Positions 1 to 3,603 of a stretch of DNA of 5,096 nucleotides are shown piece after piece; position 1 is the first letter of the stretch, and each line of letters begins with the position of its first letter. The DNA is from Cyanobacteriota bacterium (GTDB lineage: Bacteria; Cyanobacteriota; Cyanobacteriia; Phormidesmidales; Phormidesmidaceae). The DNA lies in NCBI GenBank assembly GCA_027619675.1, contig JAQCHG010000192.1, positions 1 through 5,096 of the forward strand. Direction: 5' to 3'. The position numbers were made by a program, and so were the translations under genes. The notes under the pieces are model-generated. The model was not told the DNA's origin and did not search any database. It worked only from the letters and a program-made list of their open reading frames with translations.

Positions 1-491
1 CCCCCTTCCGCCTGCTCAAAGGTTGCCAAGAGCCCGCCCACATCCCGAAAGCTGGGGGTGGTGGGAAACAGGGATCCTTCCTGTTGGATCCGAAAGGCCA
101 CCATATGGGCGGCGACCTGCTGGGCGATCGCCGCCTGTTCATCCACCCTCAACCCCGTGCGCAGGGTGACGCTGGCCATCCAGGTGACGTAGTCGCCATA
201 GTCAGGGGAGGTGGACCCAAACACCCGCACCGCCACAATATCTGGGTGCAGTTGGGCCACCTCAGCCTCTAATTGGGGCCGCAACCGCTGAAATCGCTGG
301 GAGCTACTCCCCTGGGCCAGTTGCCTGGGGGGCGGGGCGATGGTCCCCAAGGACCAGTCTTCGACCATCGCCGTTAACCCCGTCCCCAGGGTCGCCGCCC
401 CCGTCCTCGTCTCAAAGGCGGCCATGGCCCTTCCACTGGGCAATAGCCCCGCTAGGGTTGCCGCGATCGCCAGGGTCGTTCTTAGCCCCAT
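1..491 (-). CDS. Secreted protein of unknown function, 3' end cut off by window edge
   Basis: The frame is open on the minus strand from ATG at 491 to the left edge (163 codons visible), so the C-terminus is missing. The start is well fixed: GAGG lies at 499-502, seven bases upstream, and an in-frame TAA sits 15 bases before the ATG. Residues 1-24 look like a Sec signal peptide: one Arg in MGLR, a hydrophobic stretch of Thr, Leu, Ala and Ile, and a cleavage site of the A-x-A type near Ala22-Met23-Ala24. The mature part has a low-complexity stretch (APPPRQLAQGSSS, residues about 52-64), then a mixed alpha/beta region with VAVRVFGSTSPDYGDYVTW and a helix rich in Ala and Gln. Two HIP1 sites (124-131 and 463-470) fall inside it. 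I do not recognise the family; a periplasmic or exported protein is an inference from the signal peptide alone. No cysteine follows the hydrophobic stretch, so it is not a lipoprotein. Confidence 0.8.
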   Translation of the reverse strand, partial: MGLRTTLAIAATLAGLLPSGRAMAAFETRTGAATLGTGLTAMVEDWSLGTIAPPPRQLAQGSSSQRFQRLRPQLEAEVAQLHPDIVAVRVFGSTSPDYGDYVTWMASVTLRTGLRVDEQAAIAQQVAAHMVAFRIQQEGSLFPTTPSFRDVGGLLATFEQAEG

Positions 492-498
492 GGGGTTA

Positions 499-502
499 CC
501 TC
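499..502 (-). promoter_or_regulatory. Ribosome binding site of the left-edge secreted protein
   Basis: GAGG on the minus strand, seven bases before the ATG at 491. With the in-frame stop just upstream, it fixes the start of this partial gene. Confidence 0.6.
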
Positions 503-509
503 GTTATCA

Positions 510-526
510 GGTCAAGCCTGGTCAAG
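510..526. repeat. Two direct copies of GGTCAAG ten bases apart
   Basis: GGTCAAG occurs at 510-516 and 520-526, giving two CTTGACC boxes one helical turn apart on the minus strand. They lie about 20-35 bases upstream of the start of the secreted protein. The spacing would suit a protein bound to one face of the DNA. TTGACC resembles a -35 box, but no matching -10 box lies at the right distance. Confidence 0.3.
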
Positions 527-634
527 TCTGCTGAAGCTACGAACACCCTGATAAATCCTGATCCCAGCCTAGGGGACGACGGGGAGGGTTGGCCAATCCT
601 GGGCTGGTGGCAGCCGAGGACACGCCATCCACTC

Positions 635-748
635 CGGGCTTTGGCCCCCAGGGACGGTCTTCAACCATCCCCCTGGTCTACACTACCGGAGCCACGATGG
701 TGCGATGGCGGGGGCTGTTCTCCACCACCGTGATGGGGCCAAAGCCCG
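635..748. repeat. 14-bp inverted repeat spanning the stop codon of the methyltransferase
   Basis: CGGGCTTTGGCCCC at 635-648 is the exact reverse complement of GGGGCCAAAGCCCG at 735-748. The right arm is coding: it specifies the AGFGP segment near residue 318 of the methyltransferase. The left arm lies beyond the stop codon, in the 3' untranslated region. The loop is 86 bases and there is no T-run after the outer arm, so this is not a standard intrinsic terminator. In the transcript it could pair the end of the coding region with the 3' tail. Confidence 0.45.
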
Positions 749-1694
749 CTTCCCGACACACCGCTGCAAAATCCACAGAAAAGTACTGATCTAGATAGGG
801 TTCAGTGCTTTTCAACAGGGTCAAAACAAAGGGGGGCATCTTGGCGAAGGTGTCGCTGTAGGGGTTCATGTCCATAATCGCCAGGTGACCGCCGGGGCGC
901 AGCAGACGTCGGGCTTCGTGAAGGATGGCGATCGCCGCCGTCCTCGGCAACTCATGGAACATCAAACAGGCGGACACCAGATCAAAGCTGGCCGCTGGTA
1001 GGCCGGTGTCTTCCGCCGCTGCATGGTGCCAGGTGATGGGGGATTTTGGATTTTGGATTTTGGATTTTGGATTTTCGCGAGTTGCCCCTTGATCCCTCCG
1101 ATATTGGGCCACCGCCAGGAAGTAGGGGGACAGATCCACCCCGGTGACGCGGGCTGCGGGGAAGGTGGCTTGCAGGGTGGTGGTGCTCATGCCCACACCG
1201 CAGCCGAGATCGGCGATCGCGATCGGGCTTTCCGGGAGTTGTGCCCTGAGGACATCGTGGTAGCTCTGGCGCAGTTTGGCGTCCCCCGCTGCCCCGGCTT
1301 CGGGCCAGATGCGGGCATGGACGGCCTTGGCGGCCACCTCCACTTCCATGGCCGGGAGCCAACCCAGGTTTCCCTCCTCATAGGCATGGAAGCTGGTGAC
1401 GTAATAGTCGGGATACACCAGATCCGGGTTTTGCACGGCGGCTAGGGCATCGGCCCAGGCAGGGGCAAAGCGCTCCGCCGTGTCGCGGGTTTGCAGCCGC
1501 TTCACCTCATCCCGCCAATAGACGCCAATGGTTTCGGCCCGGTCCATCATCAGGGTGCGGGCGCGGTTTTTGGCCAGGGCCGCCAAGGGCTTGATGGCCA
1601 GTACCCCGTTGACGAGGCCATTCATGGCTCGATTCACCAGGGAAGGGGGCGTATCTAGGGGAGTCGAGGTCTCAACCGTCGCGCTATGGGCCAT
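678..1694 (-). CDS. Class I SAM-dependent methyltransferase with a repeat-encoded loop
   Basis: This 338-residue protein is predicted to transfer a methyl group from S-adenosylmethionine; the acceptor is unknown. Motif I is ADLGCGVGMS (161-170), the acidic end of strand 2 is Asp187 in VTGVDLS, AAAED (225-229) is the next conserved segment, and LLRPGG (264-269) followed by IMDMNP is the usual motif after strand 4. The N-terminal 150 residues, with YPDYYVTSFHAYEEGNLGW, are not part of the Rossmann core; from memory the whole layout matches a family widespread in cyanobacteria. No signal peptide or membrane segment is seen, so it is likely cytosolic. ATG at 1694 is the first possible Met, because an in-frame TAG lies 18 bases upstream; no good Shine-Dalgarno precedes it, and Met24 is an alternative start. 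The odd part is residues 207-219 (ENPKSKIQNPKSP), encoded by a 7-bp tandem repeat lying between strand 2 and the AAAED segment. Confidence 0.9.
   Translation of the reverse strand: MAHSATVETSTPLDTPPSLVNRAMNGLVNGVLAIKPLAALAKNRARTLMMDRAETIGVYWRDEVKRLQTRDTAERFAPAWADALAAVQNPDLVYPDYYVTSFHAYEEGNLGWLPAMEVEVAAKAVHARIWPEAGAAGDAKLRQSYHDVLRAQLPESPIAIADLGCGVGMSTTTLQATFPAARVTGVDLSPYFLAVAQYRRDQGATRENPKSKIQNPKSPITWHHAAAEDTGLPAASFDLVSACLMFHELPRTAAIAILHEARRLLRPGGHLAIMDMNPYSDTFAKMPPFVLTLLKSTEPYLDQYFSVDFAAVCREAGFGPITVVENSPRHRTIVAPVV
1041..1075. repeat. Five perfect copies of heptamer GGATTTT inside the methyltransferase gene
   Basis: GGATTTT is repeated five times without error at 1041-1047, 1048-1054, 1055-1061, 1062-1068 and 1069-1075. 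Heptamer tandem arrays (STRR sequences) are a known cyanobacterial repeat class. Read on the minus strand, three heptamers give a seven-residue period (NPKSKIQ). As seven is not a multiple of three, changing the copy number by one or two shifts the methyltransferase frame. Gain of one copy leads to a stop at 982, loss of one copy to a stop at 962-964; both remove the conserved segments after residue 220. Confidence 0.95.
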
Positions 1695-1755
1695 GGGAAC
1701 AGGAGATTGCTAAATGGATGAAAAGGTTTTGTTCATCCTAATACGACCCTCGGGC

Positions 1756-1953
1756 TCAACAAGGGCATACCTGCGGCATGGGTGAGTCTCCAATCAGGTT
1801 GGGTGCAGCATCCAACTGCTTTAAGACCTCAGCAACGCTGGGGGATGCCGCTGCCAGTTGGGAGGGGGCCAGTTGTTGGGCGCAGTGCAGGTAGACGTCT
1901 CGTTTACTGTGATCCAGCGCTTGTCCTTCTGCCTTAACCGTCCCCTGTTCCCA
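1756..1953 (-). pseudogene. Probable 3' remnant of a protein-coding gene without a start
   Basis: The minus strand is open for 65 codons between a TAA at 1954-1956 and the TGA at 1756-1758, in a frame with no ATG, GTG or TTG near its beginning. The predicted peptide looks protein-like: SKRDVYLHCAQQL, then APSQLAAASPSVAEVLKQL, ending PMPQVCPC. Third codon positions are mostly C or G through the middle, as in the neighbouring genes. The frame stops 61 bases before the methyltransferase start and points the same way. To its right the sequence runs straight into hairpin repeats (from 1977), which would fit a gene whose 5' part was deleted or replaced by repeat DNA. I do not recognise the family, and a chance open frame is not excluded. 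Confidence 0.4.
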
Positions 1954-1976
1954 TTAGCGGCTCCCTGGGCATAAGT

Positions 1977-2012
1977 CGCGAGTGCTTTGCACTCAGCGTC
2001 TCCTGCTGGAGA
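1977..2012. repeat. Two adjacent small hairpins
   Basis: GAGTGC (1980-1985) and GCACTC (1989-1994) pair around a TTT loop. The stem is extended by CGC (1977-1979) with GCG (1996-1998) across a bulged A. Directly after it, TCTCC (1999-2003) pairs with GGAGA (2008-2012) around TGCT. No T-run follows on either strand. The compact back-to-back arrangement looks like part of a dispersed non-coding repeat. Confidence 0.55.
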
Positions 2013-2033
2013 TGGGACTTCCGATCCGGCTCC

Positions 2034-2086
2034 CCTTCTCCCAAAGGGCGAAGCGATTATAAAGTCCCTCGCCCTTTGGGAGAGGG
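2034..2086. repeat. Long hairpin repeat in the intergenic cluster
   Basis: CTCCCAAAGGGCGA (2038-2051) is the exact reverse complement of TCGCCCTTTGGGAG (2069-2082). One more A-T pair, one G-T pair and two G-C pairs extend the stem to 18 pairs (2034-2051 with 2069-2086) around a 17-base loop. The right arm is followed by GATTTAGGGTGAGGG. This type of GGGAGAGGGATTTAGGG element occurs as scattered intergenic repeat DNA in many bacteria, so a REP- or MITE-like repeat is more likely than a gene-specific regulator. Confidence 0.65.
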
Positions 2087-2102
2087 ATTTAGGGTGAGGG
2101 CC

Positions 2103-2126
2103 AACGGTGCGCAAATTTACGCCGTG
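2103..2126. repeat. Copy 1 of a repeat shared with the other large spacer
   Basis: AACGGT, two variable bases, then GCAAATTTACGCCGTG. The second copy, at 3375-3398, has the same spacing and reads GCAAACTTACGCCGCG in its second part. Twenty of 24 positions agree. Both copies are on the plus strand, in non-coding DNA about 1.27 kb apart. Confidence 0.5.
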
Positions 2127-2172
2127 CGGTACTCGGGAACGGTTACTCAAGGGCGAGCTCCGACCTATAGCG

Positions 2173-2208
2173 TAACCGCCCCCTTTGGCTTCGCTAAGAG
2201 GGCGGTTA
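2173..2208. repeat. Hairpin with 9-bp stem in the intergenic cluster
   Basis: TAACCGCCC (2173-2181) pairs perfectly with GGGCGGTTA (2200-2208). After a C/A mismatch, CTT (2183-2185) pairs with AAG (2196-2198), so most of the element folds on itself. No T-run follows on either strand. Like the hairpin at 2034-2086, it is best read as a structured repeat. Confidence 0.55.
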
Positions 2209-2230
2209 TCCCATGCCAGACGGGTGGCTG

Positions 2231-2257
2231 TTTATCCATCCACACTGGGTGGATAAA
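2231..2257 (-). terminator. Stem-loop just after the lipoprotein gene
   Basis: TTTATCCATCC (2231-2241) pairs with GGGTGGATAAA (2247-2257) with one G-T wobble and a five-base loop. It begins nine bases beyond the stop codon of the lipoprotein gene, where a 3'-end structure is expected. The minus strand continues with CAGCC and not a T-run, so intrinsic termination would be weak; it may instead protect the 3' end of the mRNA. It is also close to the other hairpins of this spacer and could be one more repeat. Confidence 0.45.
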
Positions 2258-2265
2258 TGGACGGA

Positions 2266-2928
2266 TTAATTGTCGGGGAATTCCGCATCCAGTTCGGCAT
2301 CCAGGCAATAGTCAAAAATATCTTCATCAATGTCTTCAAAGTCATCGTTGAAGCTATCGAAGGTATCCGCTAGCTCCTTGGTTTGAGTGGGGGCCGTCTC
2401 CAGCAAAGCAGCCTGTTCATCACTCAGAGCATCCGCATCAATGGCCTCTTCTAGGGAGGCGTAGTAAGCGGCGGCAGCCTCCAATTCTGGAAGTATTTCG
2501 TTGAGCTTAGCCAGGTAAGCATCTTTGTATCCGGCCAGTTCAGTGTCGTTGACGGTGACTGCGGTTAAGCCATCAAGGATTTCCTGGGCCTCCTCTTGGG
2601 CTTCCTCCATGCCGTCGGTTGCGGTTGCGGCAGAGACCACCGCAGCAATCTTGTCATCGTCAGCATCAATTTCGCCGGAGTCGCCGCTAAGACTGGCCCC
2701 AAAACCGTTGTTAAAGTCACCATCCAATACGTCTTGGACGGCTTCGCATTCTGCCAAAACCCCTTCGGTCGGGGCATCACTGCTGCCCTCGGCGGCGGTG
2801 ACTGGTGCGGCGGTTTCTGTCTCAGAAGTAGGGGTTTCGCTGGCCGTTTCGGGACCCCCACCGCAGCCGACAATCGCGATCGCCACCAAGGTTGTAGCAA
2901 CCACGCCCCGCTTAATTTGGAATCTCAT
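2266..2928 (-). CDS. Very acidic lipoprotein of unknown function
   Basis: The predicted product is 220 residues. MRFQIKRG is a positive n-region, VVATTLVAIAIV a hydrophobic core, and IVGC (19-22) a lipobox, so Cys22 should be lipidated and hold the protein at a membrane facing outward. After CGGG comes a Ser/Thr/Glu/Ala/Pro linker (26-56), then a mostly helical domain with EEAQEEAQEIL (108-118) and KLNEILPELEAAAAYY (141-156), and an acidic tail with DDFEDIDEDIFDY (195-207). The mature part has four lysines and no arginine or histidine, so its pI must be very low. Cys61 and Cys208 could form a disulfide joining both ends of the domain. The frame is open to an ATG at 3048, but ATG 2928 is chosen because GAGG lies six bases before it and only this start places the signal peptide at the N-terminus. 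I cannot assign a family; metal binding is possible but unproven. Confidence 0.85.
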   Translation of the reverse strand: MRFQIKRGVVATTLVAIAIVGCGGGPETASETPTSETETAAPVTAAEGSSDAPTEGVLAECEAVQDVLDGDFNNGFGASLSGDSGEIDADDDKIAAVVSAATATDGMEEAQEEAQEILDGLTAVTVNDTELAGYKDAYLAKLNEILPELEAAAAYYASLEEAIDADALSDEQAALLETAPTQTKELADTFDSFNDDFEDIDEDIFDYCLDAELDAEFPDN

Positions 2929-2934
2929 TGCTTG

Positions 2935-2938
2935 CCTC
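2935..2938 (-). promoter_or_regulatory. Ribosome binding site that decides the lipoprotein start
   Basis: GAGG on the minus strand, six bases upstream of ATG 2928. It supports the 220-residue lipoprotein over the 260-residue reading from ATG 3048, whose 40 extra residues would bury the signal peptide. Confidence 0.65.
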
Positions 2939-3187
2939 ACATCAATACAAGTAGGTACTACGGACTGATCAACCCCTACAGACCCCTTACCACGTTTTTC
3001 TGACTTGAAAGAATGGCCATGTTTGAGGGGTTCGCCGCAAGCTTCCAAACGGTCACGGCTTCTCCTGGTGACCTCACTTGTTACCCATCAGGGCCATCCC
3101 ATCCCCATCTCCCCTGTCAAGCGTCGATGCCGCAACTTAACGGGTGCTAAGTAGCCGGGACTAATCAAACTGCACACCTGCTGCTGA

Positions 3188-3254
3188 TTTCGACTCCGCT
3201 CAATCAGCTAGACTCTTTATCCGGCAAGGATTTGAGGGTTGAGCGGAGTCGAAA
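3188..3254. repeat. 16-bp perfect inverted repeat
   Basis: TTTCGACTCCGCTCAA (3188-3203) and TTGAGCGGAGTCGAAA (3239-3254) are exact reverse complements separated by 35 bases. GACTCCGCTCAA-type arms are, from memory, common in intergenic repeats of cyanobacteria. There is no flanking T-run and no reading frame inside, so it is more likely the ends of a tiny non-autonomous element or a structured repeat than a terminator. Confidence 0.7.
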
Positions 3255-3334
3255 CCCGTCTGCAAGATAATTGAGCTTACCTACTTATCCAGATCTGTCT
3301 AGTTGAGCTTGGCGCGAATAACCCTACCGTCTGA

Positions 3335-3366
3335 CTCCCTATCTCCCATGCTCCCCAGCTCCCCCA
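3335..3366. repeat. Degenerate tandem repeat CTCCCNNN, four units
   Basis: CTCCC recurs at 3335, 3343, 3351 and 3359, exactly eight bases apart, with variable three-base spacers (TAT, ATG, CAG, CCA). The minus strand is a purine-rich GGGAG array. Pyrimidine-rich short repeats of this kind are frequent in cyanobacterial spacers. Confidence 0.6.
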
Positions 3367-3374
3367 CCCAAGGA

Positions 3375-3398
3375 AACGGTTGGCAAACTTACGCCGCG
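3375..3398. repeat. Copy 2 of the repeat shared with the other large spacer
   Basis: AACGGT, two variable bases, then GCAAACTTACGCCGCG. It matches 2103-2126 at 20 of 24 positions in the same orientation. Confidence 0.5.
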
Positions 3399-3529
3399 TT
3401 GGACTAGACCTGTCCCCGCCAAGGCCGAGGATGCACCTGCCCCAGGGAATGCTGGCCAAGGACAATCCGAAAAGCGGCACAGCTTTACCCCAGGCCCTAG
3501 AGCCATGGGGGATTCTATACACACAAGCG

Positions 3530-3542
3530 TTTAACTGTTAAA
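3530..3542. repeat. 13-bp palindrome overlapping the terminator's left arm
   Basis: TTTAAC-T-GTTAAA is a perfect palindrome around a central T. Its last three bases are also the first three of the terminator stem. It could be a protein-binding site or a small competing hairpin. Confidence 0.4.
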
Positions 3543-3575
3543 TCCCTGTGTTGCCGTGGCACAGGGATTTTTTTT
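3540..3575 (+). terminator. Strong intrinsic terminator on the plus strand
   Basis: AAATCCCTGTG (3540-3550) pairs perfectly with CACAGGGATTT (3560-3570) around a nine-base loop, and a run of eight T (3568-3575) overlaps and follows the right arm. This is a textbook rho-independent terminator for rightward transcription. Read leftward, it lies 28 bases beyond the stop of the fusion enzyme but is followed only by TTTAACAG, so it would be weaker there. It may act in both directions. No plus-strand coding sequence lies upstream of it in this window. Confidence 0.75.
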
Positions 3576-3603
3576 GTCTATCAGCGAGGGTCAGGGAGTG
3601 CCC

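Larger units (their letters stand above)
2929..3603. other. Large spacer between lipoprotein and fusion enzyme
   Basis: This spacer has no open frame that I would call a gene; the minus-strand frames within 3277-3524 give Gly/Pro/Trp-rich, low-quality peptides without a good ribosome binding site. It holds a 16-bp inverted repeat (3188-3254), a tandem repeat with 8-bp period (3335-3366), a copy of the repeat shared with the other spacer (3375-3398), a 13-bp palindrome (3530-3542) and a strong plus-strand terminator (3540-3575). The minus-strand promoter of the lipoprotein gene should lie in its left part, but I could not identify it with confidence. Confidence 0.6.

Noticed and set aside
1821..2150. 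Minus-strand open frame of 109 codons through the hairpin cluster.
   Set aside because: It is made largely of hairpin repeat DNA and crosses the better-supported remnant in another frame; its peptide shows no domain-like pattern.
2944..2972. Promoter-like pair on the minus strand: TTGATC (2967-2972), 17-base spacer, TGTATT (2944-2949).
   Set aside because: Transcription would start inside or next to the ribosome binding site at 2935-2938, leaving no usable leader; both boxes match the consensus at only four positions.
2525..3003. Plus-strand open frames opposite the lipoprotein gene.
   Set aside because: Ser/Ala-rich antisense readings of an acidic, Ala-rich protein; the minus-strand frame has the lipobox and ribosome binding site.
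2929..3048. Extension of the lipoprotein to ATG 3048 (260 residues).
   Set aside because: It would put 40 hydrophilic residues before the signal peptide, and ATG 2928 has its own ribosome binding site.
3277..3524. Two overlapping minus-strand open frames of 81 and 61 codons in the large spacer.
   Set aside because: They run through the 8-bp tandem repeat, have low-complexity Gly/Trp/Pro-rich peptides and no convincing ribosome binding site.
3060..3578. Possible tmRNA, RNase P RNA, 6S RNA, SRP RNA or tRNA before the plus-strand terminator.
   Set aside because: I found no tRNA-like T-loop, no tmRNA tag-like reading frame and none of the conserved motifs of the other RNAs, so no known RNA class can be named.
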